Assembly (NCBI RefSeq): GCF_020715565.1
Contig: NZ_CP085839.1
Span: forward strand, 1,612,001-1,676,000
Length of the DNA stretch: 64,000 nucleotides
Direction of reading: 5' to 3'
Source of the DNA: Nocardioides sp. Kera G14
GTDB taxonomy: Bacteria; Actinomycetota; Actinomycetes; Propionibacteriales; Nocardioidaceae
The first letter of the stretch is position 1, and each line of letters opens with the position of its first letter. Positions 40,909 through 49,085 of the stretch are shown piece by piece. The notes under the pieces are model-generated. The model saw only the letters and a list, made by a program, of their open reading frames with translations. It was not told the DNA's origin and did not search any database. Both the position numbers and the translations under genes were made by a program.

Positions 40909-40916
40909 ACCACCGC

Positions 40917-41393
40917 TCATTCGGTCGAGAAGTCGTCCGGGGTGACCTGGTCGAGGAACTCGCGGAACTTCTCGACCTCCTCGGCGGCGTCGGCGTCCTC
41001 GCCGGGGACGATCACGCCGGCCTCCGCCAGGACCGAGTCGTCGCAGAGGATCCGCGCGCCCGTGCGCAGTGCGAGCGCGATCGAGTCCGACGGACGTGCG
41101 CTCACCTCCACGCCGTTGTCGAAGACGAGGGAGGCGTAGAAGACGCCATCACGCACCTCGGTGATCTGGACCTCGGTCAGTTCGGCGCCCAGCGCCTCGA
41201 CCACGCCTTTGAGCAGGTCGTGGGTCAGCGGGCGGGGTGGGACCACGCCCTGCTGCGCGAACGCGATCGCCGTGGCCTCGACCGCGCCGATCCAGATCGT
41301 CAGATAGCGCTCCCCGTCGACCTCGCGCAGCAGGACCAGCGGCTGGTTGGAGGGGACCTCCACCCGCACGCCCATCACGTCGACTTCTCGCAC
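40917..41393 (-). CDS. Bifunctional nuclease family protein (DUF151)
   Basis: 158 residues. DUF151 core: LVLLREVDGERYLTIWIGAVEATAIAFAQ (conserved GxxEAxAI), TYDLL-like RPLTHDLLKGVVEALGA, and SARPSDSIALALRTGARI (conserved RPSDAlAlA). C-terminal acidic tail. Plant and bacterial members have RNase/DNase activity. Lies in the conserved block next to FtsR, Rv1829 position. GTG 41393. Confidence 0.93.
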   Translation of the reverse strand: MREVDVMGVRVEVPSNQPLVLLREVDGERYLTIWIGAVEATAIAFAQQGVVPPRPLTHDLLKGVVEALGAELTEVQITEVRDGVFYASLVFDNGVEVSARPSDSIALALRTGARILCDDSVLAEAGVIVPGEDADAAEEVEKFREFLDQVTPDDFSTE

Positions 41394-41417
41394 GTCGTTC
41401 AGCCTACGTCGGCGGGA

Positions 41418-42134
41418 TCAACCACGGAGCGAGGACTTGAGCAGGAGCCCGTGCAGCTGTGCGGCCAGGGCCGCCACCCCCGGCTCGACCTCGTCGGCGT
41501 CGCGGCGCCCACTCATCGCCTGGCGAACGAGGTCGGCCTCGCGGTCGGCGGCGTTGCGGAAGACGCGGAAGGCGGCGGCGTGGAAGCCGTAGTTCGACAA
41601 CTGCTGCGCGGCCCGGACCAGGGCGAGGTCGTCGGTCGTGTAGTGACCGGAACGGGACGGCGAGACCACGCGCGCGTCCTCGAGTCCGGCGAGGAACTCC
41701 TCACTCACCTCGGCCACCTTGAGGACCTCCTTGCGGGAGAGCCGCAGGTTGTCGCGTCGCTCGAAGAGCTCCGCGGTCGGCAGGCCCTCGTCGCCCAGTG
41801 CGAAGTCGGGAACCGTCGGCGTCGTGGGCATGATCGCGGGCGGCTGCAGCCCGCGGTCGATCGCGTCGAGGTGCTCGGCGATGACCTTCTTCGGCAGGTG
41901 GTGGTCACGCTGCATCGTCAGGATGTAGCGGATCCGCTCGACGTCGGCGTCGGAGAACTTGCGGTACCCCGCCGGAGTCCGCTCGGGATTGATCAGCCCG
42001 TCGTCCTCGAGGAGACGGATCTTCGGGATGCTGATGCGTCCGGGGAACTCCGGGGCGAGGAGGTCGAGCACGCGCCCGATGTTGAACCTCTCCCCCGAAT
42101 CACCCGCGTGGGCGTGGGCGGCGGTGGCCGCCAT
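41418..42134 (-). CDS. ftsR: MerR-like transcriptional regulator FtsR
   Basis: 238 residues. FNIGRVLDLLAPEFPGRISIPKIRLLEDDGLINPERTPAGYR in pieces gives a MerR DNA-binding domain with the unusual longer N-terminal helix of the FtsR (Rv1828) group; the C-terminal half (EVLKVAEVSEEFLAGLEDARVV) resembles a second winged helix. FtsR activates ftsZ in Corynebacterium. ATG 42134 overlaps the garA stop as TGATG, so made together with GarA. Confidence 0.92.
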   Translation of the reverse strand: MAATAAHAHAGDSGERFNIGRVLDLLAPEFPGRISIPKIRLLEDDGLINPERTPAGYRKFSDADVERIRYILTMQRDHHLPKKVIAEHLDAIDRGLQPPAIMPTTPTVPDFALGDEGLPTAELFERRDNLRLSRKEVLKVAEVSEEFLAGLEDARVVSPSRSGHYTTDDLALVRAAQQLSNYGFHAAAFRVFRNAADREADLVRQAMSGRRDADEVEPGVAALAAQLHGLLLKSSLRG

Positions 42135-42619
42135 CAGCCTGCGTGGCCGGCGTAGAAGACGAGCCGGAACTTGCCGATCTGGACCTCGTCCCCGTCCTTG
42201 AGGGTGACGTGGTCGATCCGGTCGCGGTTGACGTAGGTGCCGTTGAGGCTGCCCGCGTCCTTCACGCCCCACGACTCACCGTCGCGCGCGAACTCCGCGT
42301 GACGCCGCGAGACCGTCACGTCGTCGAGGAAGATGTCGCTGTCGGGATGGCGGCCGGCCTGGACGGTCGGCTTGTCGAGGAGGAAGCGGCTTCCCGAGCC
42401 CGGCCCGCGCTGGACGAGGAGCAGGGCGGAGCCGGCCGGAAGTGCGTCCACGGCGGCCGCGTCGACCGGCGCAAGGAGCCGGTCGGAGGTCTCGGCACGG
42501 GCATCGGAGACCTGGATCGACGTGGTGGCGTCCACCGGCTCAGGCAGCCGCGCTCCGCACTGCGAGCAGAAGCGCGCACCGTCGGTGTACTCGGTGCCAC
42601 AGGTCGCGCAGACCGGCAT
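42134..42619 (-). CDS. garA: GarA, FHA-domain regulator with N-terminal zinc ribbon
   Basis: 161 residues. C-terminal FHA domain (about 62-155) with the phosphothreonine-binding R90 (QAGRHPDSDI), S104 (VSRRHAEF) and N126 (GSLNGTYVN). The TT phospho-acceptor site is ATTSIQ (T32/T33). Phosphorylation by Ser/Thr kinases makes GarA bind itself and frees 2-oxoglutarate dehydrogenase and glutamate dehydrogenase. Here the site is preceded by a C4 zinc ribbon (C4, C7, C18, C21) absent from the mycobacterial protein as I know it. ATG 42619. Confidence 0.94.
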   Translation of the reverse strand: MPVCATCGTEYTDGARFCSQCGARLPEPVDATTSIQVSDARAETSDRLLAPVDAAAVDALPAGSALLLVQRGPGSGSRFLLDKPTVQAGRHPDSDIFLDDVTVSRRHAEFARDGESWGVKDAGSLNGTYVNRDRIDHVTLKDGDEVQIGKFRLVFYAGHAG

Positions 42620-42681
42620 TGTGGACCCCTTCCCTGACCCTCAGGTTCACCCTGATGCTTGAACTACGAACCTACCAGCCC

Positions 42682-43071
42682 TCAGGCGTCGAGCGTGGCC
42701 TGATAGGCAGCAGCATCGAGAAGCTCGTCCACGTGGCCCGCGTCGGTGGGGACGAGCTCGAAGAGCCAGCCGGCGCCGTACGGGTCGGTGTTGACCTGCT
42801 CCGGGGCGGCGTCGAGGCCCTCGTTGACCGCCACGACCTCGCCGGCCAGCGGGGCGTAGACATCGCTGACCGACTTCGTCGACTCGAGCTCGCCGACCGC
42901 CGCACCGGCTGCGACGGTGGCTCCCACCTCGGGGAGTGAGACGTAGACGATGTCGCCGAGCGCGTCCTGGGCGTAGTCGGTGATGCCGATCCGGACGGAG
43001 CCCGCGGTCTCGCCGGGCGTCCGGACCCATTCGTGCTCGACGGTGTAGCGAAGGTCCGCGGGAGTCGTCAT
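42682..43071 (-). CDS. gcvH: Glycine cleavage system H protein
   Basis: 129 residues. Lipoyl-acceptor Lys66 in GELESTKSVSDVYAP; N-terminal RYTVEHEWVR and C-terminal PYGAGWLFEL are conserved. Carries the aminomethyl group from GcvP to GcvT. ATG 43071. Part of the garA block, apart from gcvP and its riboswitch, so the two are likely controlled separately. Confidence 0.97.
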   Translation of the reverse strand: MTTPADLRYTVEHEWVRTPGETAGSVRIGITDYAQDALGDIVYVSLPEVGATVAAGAAVGELESTKSVSDVYAPLAGEVVAVNEGLDAAPEQVNTDPYGAGWLFELVPTDAGHVDELLDAAAYQATLDA

Positions 43072-43081
43072 GGGACAGACC

Positions 43082-43783
43082 CTACTGGGGCCGCACGGAG
43101 GTGATGTCAAGAGAGGTCAGCTGGGTGTGGTGCACCTCGGCACCGTCCTCCTCGAACTCGTCCTCCGGGCCGCCGGGGAAGGTGAGGGCGCCGACGAGAT
43201 TCGTCGGTTCGCCGATGGCCTCGACGACGTACGGCGGCTCGAGGGTCTTGCCGTCGACGACGAGCCCGTCGGTCGCCTGGTCGAAGGAGGACTGGGCCAC
43301 CAGCCGGACCTTGTCGTTGATCTCGATCGCCTCCGCGCCCACCGAGCGCAGCTCCTGGACCAGGTCGAGGAAGCTGTCGACGCTGACCTCGCCCACCTCT
43401 TCGGTGATGGTCAGGCGGATCCCGGGGCCGGTGACGGGCACGGTGCCGGCGAGGATGCTGAGGGTCTGGACCTGGCCCTTGGCCTCGTCGAGGGCGGTCT
43501 GCCGCCGCGAGGTCGTGTCACGGAGGTCGTCGCGGGACTTCTCCAGGCGGGTGATCTCGGACTGCGCACGCTGGCTGGTGCCCGCGAGGCCGTTGAGCAC
43601 GTCGATCAGGTCCTGCTCGCGGTACCCCGAGAACGAGCTGTCGGCGTCACTCGTGCGGACCTGGGTGACCGCGCCGAAGCCGAGGAGTGCGAGGAGGATC
43701 GCCGCGACGATCTGGGACCGTCGCGGTGCCCGGAGGGCGTGCAGCAGCCGGGCGCGACCGGTGCGGTGGGTGGGCTCAGGCAT
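43082..43783 (-). CDS. DUF881 membrane protein (Rv1825-like)
   Basis: 233 residues. One N-terminal membrane helix (SQIVAAILLALLGFGAVTQ), a coiled-coil stretch (LAGTSQRAQSEITRLEKSRDDL), and the DUF881 domain: GPGIRLTITE, VQELRSVGAEAIEINDKVRL and PPYVVEAIGEPTNL. An outside-facing protein of unknown function. ATG 43783 lies within a 13-bp repeat array that offers ATG codons in other frames (43796, 43809), each followed by a six-residue frame and TGA. Confidence 0.9.
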   Translation of the reverse strand: MPEPTHRTGRARLLHALRAPRRSQIVAAILLALLGFGAVTQVRTSDADSSFSGYREQDLIDVLNGLAGTSQRAQSEITRLEKSRDDLRDTTSRRQTALDEAKGQVQTLSILAGTVPVTGPGIRLTITEEVGEVSVDSFLDLVQELRSVGAEAIEINDKVRLVAQSSFDQATDGLVVDGKTLEPPYVVEAIGEPTNLVGALTFPGGPEDEFEEDGAEVHHTQLTSLDITSVRPQ

Positions 43784-43824
43784 GGCACTCAGACATGGCA
43801 CTCAGACATGGCACTCACGCATGG
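43776..43824 (-). repeat. 13-bp tandem repeat spanning SBP stop and DUF881 start
   Basis: CATGGCACTCAGA on the plus strand at 43781, 43794 and 43807 (last copy ends CG), with partial copies on both sides. On the coding strand TGA recurs at exact 13-nt spacing (43817, 43804, 43791, 43778) and ATG likewise. The first TGA is the stop of the SBP gene; one ATG starts the DUF881 gene. Confidence 0.9.
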
Positions 43825-44147
43825 AAGATGTGGCGCCGGATGGCCGCGACGTTGGAGAAGATCCGGATGCCGAGCACGACGATGACGCCCGTCGAGAGCT
43901 GCCCGCCGACGCCGAGCTTGTCGCCCATGAAGACGATGCCGGCGGCGATGACGACGTTACTGAGGAAGGAGACGACGAACACCTTGTCGTCGAAGATGCC
44001 GTCGAGGAAGGCGCGCAGGCCACCGAAGACGGCGTCGAGCGCGGCAACGACCGCGATGGGCAGGTAGGGCTCGAGGCCGACCGGCACGTCGGGCCGGAAG
44101 ATCAGCCCGAGCACGACCCCGGCCACGAGACCGAGGGCGGCGATCAC
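43815..44147 (-). CDS. sbp: Small basic protein SBP (DUF1290)
   Basis: 110 residues, three membrane helices. VIAALGLVAGVVLGLIF, the loop PVGLEPYLPIAVVAALDAVFGGLRA and VVSFLSNVVIAAGIVFMGDKLGVGG are nearly invariant in this family, encoded between two DUF881 genes in actinobacteria and near division genes in firmicutes. Function unknown. GTG 44147 overlaps the upstream DUF881 stop (GTGA). Confidence 0.94.
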   Translation of the reverse strand: MIAALGLVAGVVLGLIFRPDVPVGLEPYLPIAVVAALDAVFGGLRAFLDGIFDDKVFVVSFLSNVVIAAGIVFMGDKLGVGGQLSTGVIVVLGIRIFSNVAAIRRHIFHA

Positions 44148-45016
44148 TGGTTCTCCTGGGGGTCGGTCGACTTGGGCCGGCGGGACAACGGCTGGGCGTC
44201 GTGCACGACCAGCCGGGATTCTGCGGCAGCGGGAATGCGCAGACGGCTCACATTCTGCACGGTCAGGCCGAGTCCGACGCCACCGACCACGGCTTGGAAG
44301 GCGGCACCTGCGGTCGAGTCCTCGAGTCGGGCCCTGAGCGTGGCTGCGTTGCCGATCGCCTGGACGACGTACGGAGGCGAGAGGGACACCCCGTAGGACA
44401 GCTCGGCACCGTAGAAGCGGACGACGTCTGCGGAGTTGCGGAAGGCGCTCAGGGCGGTCAGACGCTGGCCGTTGACGTCGATGGCGGTGGCGCCACCGCG
44501 CCACAACGCCGTCGTCAGCAGCGCCAGGTCGTCGTCGCGGACGAGGCCGCCGGATCCCGCGTCCGGGTTGTACTTGACGGTGATGCGGACTCCGGCGCCG
44601 GTGGCCGGGGACCACCCTGCGGAGGCGGCCAGAGGGGCACGCCGCGCCTGCACCTGGGTCAGCTGGGTACCGAGTGCACGTAGCGCGGTGTCACCGGCGG
44701 CGATGGCGCTGCGGAGCTGTGCGATCCGCTCCTGCTGGTCTGCGACGACTTCCCGGCGCTGGTTGATCCGCGAGATCAGCTGCTCGCGACCGGCTGAGGT
44801 GACGTCGGCGTTGCGGGCGGTCTGGACCGCGGCCACCGCAAGCAGCAGTCCGAAGGCGATGATCGCCGCGCCGGTCGCAAGGTGGCGACTCCCCTCGTGG
44901 ACGGGGCGGCTGCCCTCGGCGCGCTGGCGGGCGACCAGCTGATAGTCCTCGTCGAGCGACTGCTGGGTGATCAGTGCCAGGAGGGGGGTCGTGACCCGCA
45001 CGGGCAGCTCGGTCAC
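44144..45016 (-). CDS. DUF881 membrane protein (Rv1823-like)
   Basis: 290 residues. Cytosolic N-terminus (LALITQQSLDEDYQLVARQRA), one helix (LATGAAIIAFGLLLAVAAV), coiled coil (QLISRINQRREVVADQQERIAQL) and the DUF881 domain (GAGVRITVKYNP, ALWRGGATAIDVNGQRL, PPYVVQAIGN). Paralogue of the second DUF881 protein; the two flank SBP and may form one complex. GTG 45016 overlaps the stop of the PgsA-like gene by 4 nt. Confidence 0.9.
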   Translation of the reverse strand: MTELPVRVTTPLLALITQQSLDEDYQLVARQRAEGSRPVHEGSRHLATGAAIIAFGLLLAVAAVQTARNADVTSAGREQLISRINQRREVVADQQERIAQLRSAIAAGDTALRALGTQLTQVQARRAPLAASAGWSPATGAGVRITVKYNPDAGSGGLVRDDDLALLTTALWRGGATAIDVNGQRLTALSAFRNSADVVRFYGAELSYGVSLSPPYVVQAIGNAATLRARLEDSTAGAAFQAVVGGVGLGLTVQNVSRLRIPAAAESRLVVHDAQPLSRRPKSTDPQENQ

Positions 45017-45408
45017 ACCGCGCCCGCCCGGTCCCGACGGGGTGCGATCAACCGCTGCAGGTCGCGGGTGTGGCCGGCCAGGCTCGCCCACGACAGGCCG
45101 AGTCCCCACCACGCGGCGGCCCAGCCGAAGACCCGGGCCAGTACCGCTACGGCACCGTCTCCGGTGGCGGGGGCGATGAGTGCCAGGCCCACCAGGAGGA
45201 GGCCGCCGGCGACCGGCGCCACCGGGTCGTGCCGCACCGGCTCGTCGGTGCGCAGCCTGCGGAGTGCGATGACCCCGCCCATGGCGAGATCACGAGCGAC
45301 GATGAGCGCGGTGAACCACCATGGGAGCCGGTCGGTCGCGCTCATGATCACGGCCGCGAGGATCAGCAGGACACGAAGGCCCACGAGCCAGCTCAACGAT
45401 CGCGTCAT
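45013..45408 (-). CDS. Truncated CDP-alcohol phosphatidyltransferase-like protein
   Basis: 131 residues, three to four membrane helices. RLPWWFTALIVARDLAMGGVIAL matches the middle of PgsA-type enzymes (IPWWxxxLLxxRDxxL), and the gene holds the place of Rv1822 (pgsA2) in the conserved block. The signature D-x2-DG-x2-AR-x8-G-x3-D-x3-D, which binds metal and CDP-lipid, should come before this segment but is absent: the protein starts about 20 residues ahead of it, at an ATG overlapping the CNNM stop by 4 nt. So the catalytic half is missing. Either a degenerate remnant or a non-enzymatic membrane protein; the family assignment itself is moderate. Confidence 0.55.
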   Translation of the reverse strand: MTRSLSWLVGLRVLLILAAVIMSATDRLPWWFTALIVARDLAMGGVIALRRLRTDEPVRHDPVAPVAGGLLLVGLALIAPATGDGAVAVLARVFGWAAAWWGLGLSWASLAGHTRDLQRLIAPRRDRAGAV

Positions 45409-46457
45409 GGCGTCAGCGTAGTGTCGCCGTGCGCTGCGTCGCGGATCTCACCCACGAGCTCCTCGATGACGTCCTCGAGGGTCGCGACGCCGAGCGTGCG
45501 GCCCTCGTGGTCGACGACGCGGGCCATGTGGGCGCCCCGTCGCTGGAGCGTCTCGAGGGCCTCGTGCAGCGAGTCGTCGGGGTGCACGGAGGCGAGCGGC
45601 CGGATCCACTTGGGGTCGATCGGACGGGCACGGCGTTCTGCGTCGGGCTCGAGCACGTCCTTGATGTGCAGGTAACCGACGAGGTCGCCGCCCTCGAGGA
45701 CGGGAAAGCGACTGAAACCGGTCGCGCCGCAGCGTTCCTCGACCTCGGCGCCGGAGGCACCGCGCGGGACGGTCGTCAGCCGGTCGATCGGCAGCACGAT
45801 CGCGCTCACGCTCTTCTCGGTGAAGCCGAGGGCGCCGGAGAGGCGGTCGTACTCGTCGGCCTCGAGCAGGCCCTCGCCATGGGACTCCTCGACCAGCACC
45901 GCCACCTGCTCGAGGGTGTACGTCGACTCCAACTCCTCCTTGCGCTCGATGCGCAGGAGCCGGAGCGTGAGCGACGCGATCGCGTCGAGCGCCACGATGA
46001 GCGGCCGGAGGACGCGGACGATCTGGAGCATCGCCGGGCCGAGGATGAGCACCGCACGCTCCGGCCCGGCGAGGGTGACGTTCTTCGGGACCATCTCGCC
46101 CAGCACCACGTGGAAGAAGGCCACCACCGCAAGGGCCACCACGAAGGAGATCGGGTGGAGCAGCCCGTGCGGTGCATGCACGGCGTCGAGCACGGGCTCC
46201 ACGAGCTTGGAGACCGAGGGCTCTGCCACGGCACCCAGCAGGACCGAGCAGACCGTCACTCCGAGCTGGATGCCGGCGACCATGGACGAGATCTGCTCCA
46301 TCGCCTGCAGCGTGAGCCTCGCCAGCGCGGAGCCCTCCTGGGCGAGCGGCTCGATCTGGCTGCGGCGCGAGGAGATCAGCGCGAACTCGGTGGCCACGAA
46401 GAAGGCGTTGCCGAGCAGGAGCAGGACGGTCAGGAGGAGACCCACGGGCGCGCTCAT
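45405..46457 (-). CDS. CNNM/HlyC/CorC transporter protein (DUF21 + CBS)
   Basis: 350 residues. DUF21 membrane domain (1-190: GNAFFVATEFALISSRRSQIEPLA, HVVLGEMVPKNVTLAGPE), then a CBS pair (205-345: GFSRFPVLEGGDLVGYLHIKDVL and TLGVATLEDVIEELVGEI). No C-terminal CorC_HlyC domain, unlike its neighbour. Family members handle magnesium or cobalt efflux; no direct proof here. ATG 46457 overlaps the upstream paralogue's stop (ATGA), so the two may form a heterodimer. Confidence 0.92.
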   Translation of the reverse strand: MSAPVGLLLTVLLLLGNAFFVATEFALISSRRSQIEPLAQEGSALARLTLQAMEQISSMVAGIQLGVTVCSVLLGAVAEPSVSKLVEPVLDAVHAPHGLLHPISFVVALAVVAFFHVVLGEMVPKNVTLAGPERAVLILGPAMLQIVRVLRPLIVALDAIASLTLRLLRIERKEELESTYTLEQVAVLVEESHGEGLLEADEYDRLSGALGFTEKSVSAIVLPIDRLTTVPRGASGAEVEERCGATGFSRFPVLEGGDLVGYLHIKDVLEPDAERRARPIDPKWIRPLASVHPDDSLHEALETLQRRGAHMARVVDHEGRTLGVATLEDVIEELVGEIRDAAHGDTTLTP

Positions 46458-47788
46458 CGCTGCCCCTCCTCGCCGGACTCGTCGGACTCCTCGGCGACGG
46501 GGAGGCGCAGCGCGACCCGGTCGACGCGGAGGCCGTCCATGTGCTCGACCGTGAGGGTGGCCAGACGTTCGCGCGGCGTGTCGGGGTCGGAGCGGTCCGG
46601 GACCGCCACCTCGGCGACCTCACCCTTGACCGGGACCTTGCCGAGTATCCGCATGACCAGACCACCCACCGTGTCGTAGTCGTCGCCCTCGGGGAGTGCG
46701 ACACCTGTGAGGTCCTCGACCTCGTCGGGACGGAGGAGGCCGCTCAACGACCAGGAGCCATCGCGACGCAGCCGGGCCTGGGCGCTGATCGAGTCGTGCT
46801 CGTCGGCGATGTCACCGACGATCTCCTCGATCACGTCCTCGAGGGTGACGATCCCGGCCTGGCCGCCGTACTCGTCGAGGACGACCGCCAGCTGGAAGCC
46901 CTCGCTGCGCAGCAGCGCGAGCAGCGGGTCGAGCCGGAGCGAGTCGGGCACGACGACCGGCTTCGCCATCAGGTGCTTGACCCGGACCGTCGAGCGCTCA
47001 TGCACCGGCAGCGCCACCGCGTTCTTGACGTGGACGGTCCCGACGACGGTGTCGTGCTCGTCGAGCACCGGGAATCGCGAGTGCCCGGTGCGGCGCGTGA
47101 GGTCGATGATCGCCTCTGCCCGGTCACCCTCCTCGAGGCTGTGCGTCCGCATGCGCGGCGTCATGATCTCGCCTGCCGTGCGGGTGCCGAACTCCACGGC
47201 GCGCTCCATGAGCTCGGCCGCATCGGCGTCGAGGACACCCTCGTCGGCGCTCCGCTGGATCAGGCTCGCAAGCTCGGTGGAGCTGCGTGCCGATCGCAGC
47301 TCCTCCTGCGGTTCGACCCCCAGTCGACGTACGAGGGCGTTGGCGGAACCGTTGAGCAGGCGGATCGGCAGGACGTTGACGGCGGTGAAGATCCGCAGGA
47401 ACCGCTGGGTCGCGGTCGCGGTGCGCAGCGGGAGCGAGAGGGCGATGTTCTTGGGCACGAGTTCGCCGAAGACCATCGTCAGGACGGTCGACACGACGAG
47501 GCCGAGGAGCACCGCGAGGGCCGGGTTGGGGATGAAGCCGGCGACGGCGGGTTCGGCCAAGAAGCCGATGCCGAGGTTGGTGAGCGTGATGCCCAGCTGC
47601 GCGCCCGAGAGGTGGGTCGAGAGGCGTGTGAGTGCGACCTTGACGCCGGCGGCGCCGCGATCGCCGGACGCCGCGCCAGCGTCGACCGCTCCGCGGTCCA
47701 CGGTCACGAGTGCGAACTCGGCCGCCACGAAGATGCCGCACAGGGCGATCAGGGCCAGCGCGAGCAGGAGGAGCAGGACGTCGGTCAT
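46454..47788 (-). CDS. CNNM/HlyC/CorC transporter protein (DUF21 + CBS + CorC_HlyC)
   Basis: 444 residues, full architecture: DUF21 (VAAEFALVTVDRGAVD, VFGELVPKNIALSLP), CBS pair (SRFPVLDEHDTVVGTVHVKNA; FQLAVVLDEYGGQAGIVTLEDVIEE in parts) and a C-terminal CorC_HlyC domain (GLLRPDEVEDLTGVALPEGDDYDTVGG in parts). ATG 47788 chosen at MTDVLLLLLA; GTG 47800 would add four residues. First gene of a run of overlapping genes down to the DUF881 pair. Confidence 0.93.
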   Translation of the reverse strand: MTDVLLLLLALALIALCGIFVAAEFALVTVDRGAVDAGAASGDRGAAGVKVALTRLSTHLSGAQLGITLTNLGIGFLAEPAVAGFIPNPALAVLLGLVVSTVLTMVFGELVPKNIALSLPLRTATATQRFLRIFTAVNVLPIRLLNGSANALVRRLGVEPQEELRSARSSTELASLIQRSADEGVLDADAAELMERAVEFGTRTAGEIMTPRMRTHSLEEGDRAEAIIDLTRRTGHSRFPVLDEHDTVVGTVHVKNAVALPVHERSTVRVKHLMAKPVVVPDSLRLDPLLALLRSEGFQLAVVLDEYGGQAGIVTLEDVIEEIVGDIADEHDSISAQARLRRDGSWSLSGLLRPDEVEDLTGVALPEGDDYDTVGGLVMRILGKVPVKGEVAEVAVPDRSDPDTPRERLATLTVEHMDGLRVDRVALRLPVAEESDESGEEGQR

Positions 47789-47836
47789 GGGTGGGGCCAC
47801 TCTAGTGCCCGGCGCTCGACGCGCCCGCCGACCGGC

Positions 47837-48988
47837 TCAGTCGCGGATCGGGTCACACTCCGCGGTCGGGAGGCCCTGGCGTCGACGTACCTCCTCGAAA
47901 GCGGTCAGGTACTCGTCGTAGAGGGACTCCCCCTCGAGGCCGAGAACGGCCTCGTCGTCGGTCGTCCCCTGTGAGGTCCAGTTGTCCGACCCCAACCACG
48001 TCCACCAGGTACGCCGACCGTGATCGATCCACGTCGCCGCCATGTCCTTGGCGTGGGTGTAGGTGTGGTCGGCGAAGCAGGCCGACTGCAGCCGGACGCC
48101 GGCGGCCGCCATCGCTGGCTGGATGAGCGGGTCGACCCAGGGGCCGGTGAGCAGGGTGATCCGAGTTCCGGCGGCGGCCATGGTGGCGAGGCGTCTCGCG
48201 ATCCATTCGCCGCGCGGTCCCCACATCGAGTACATCTCGATGGAGATCGTGGTGGACGGCCCTGTGGGGATGGCCGCGAGACGCTTCATCGCCGGATCGC
48301 GCCCGAGGGTCGGGTTGTCGAACGGCATGAAGTACGCCTCCCAGTCCGAACCCTGCATCTCCACGAGCGGCTCGACCGGCGTCCGTTGCGCATGCTGGGC
48401 GGCGAAGACGGTGCTGAAGGCGCTCCACAGCTCCGCGTCCCCGCTGATCTCCCACATGTGCGCGTAGGCATAGCGGTCCGAGCGCTCGGAGGTGTTGTAG
48501 GAGCCGGTGAGGATCACCCACTGCCGTCCACCCGATCTGCTGAACCGCCACGTCTTCTGGTGCGTGAGACCCGCATCACCGCGAGCGGCACCGACCGAGC
48601 GCTGGCCCCAACTGCCCTCCTCACCGTGGTGCTCGAGGAAGCTGATCAGGCCGTTGCCCGACTGCCGCGCGAGACCGTTGCCGGCGAGCAGGACGTGCAC
48701 GCGCACGCCCCGACGTACGGCGTAGCTGAGCGCATCGGCCACACGCGAGCTGGCGATGAAGTAGGTGACGACGTCGATCTCCTCGCCCTCCGGAGTGCCG
48801 TCGATGAGTTCGACGAGGCGGTCGGAGATCCAATGCGGGGCCCGGATCGGATCGCTCGTCAGGAGCTCGACCGTCCGCTGCGGATGGTCCCGGCTGTCCG
48901 GGTCGTTCATCAGGTACGCGTGTGCGGGAGGTGTCGTCAGCATGCCGACCACGAGGGCCAGCCCGAGGATGCGGTGTGAGAATCGCAT
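47837..48988 (-). CDS. Secreted phospholipase D-like protein
   Basis: 383 residues. Signal peptide MRFSHRILGLALVVGMLTTPPAHA split at AHA. Two PLD half-sites: LTHQKTWRFS (HxK) with downstream GSYNTSERSD, and YTHAKDMAATWID (HxKxxxxxxxD-like) with LGSDNWTSQG. The SDNWT/GSYNT partners are the usual Gly-Ser-x-Asn/Asp of HKD enzymes. Phosphodiesterase acting outside the cell; substrate not evident. ATG 48988 starts the signal peptide. Same strand as the tyrosine phosphatase 97 nt upstream. Confidence 0.85.
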   Translation of the reverse strand: MRFSHRILGLALVVGMLTTPPAHAYLMNDPDSRDHPQRTVELLTSDPIRAPHWISDRLVELIDGTPEGEEIDVVTYFIASSRVADALSYAVRRGVRVHVLLAGNGLARQSGNGLISFLEHHGEEGSWGQRSVGAARGDAGLTHQKTWRFSRSGGRQWVILTGSYNTSERSDRYAYAHMWEISGDAELWSAFSTVFAAQHAQRTPVEPLVEMQGSDWEAYFMPFDNPTLGRDPAMKRLAAIPTGPSTTISIEMYSMWGPRGEWIARRLATMAAAGTRITLLTGPWVDPLIQPAMAAAGVRLQSACFADHTYTHAKDMAATWIDHGRRTWWTWLGSDNWTSQGTTDDEAVLGLEGESLYDEYLTAFEEVRRRQGLPTAECDPIRD

Positions 48989-49085
48989 GGCGTCTGTGAC
49001 GCTAGGGCTCACATTCCGCCGGTACGTGAGGCGCGTGGAACGCGTCGTACGACGTCAGGTGAACACTCCGACATGCGGGAGAGGG

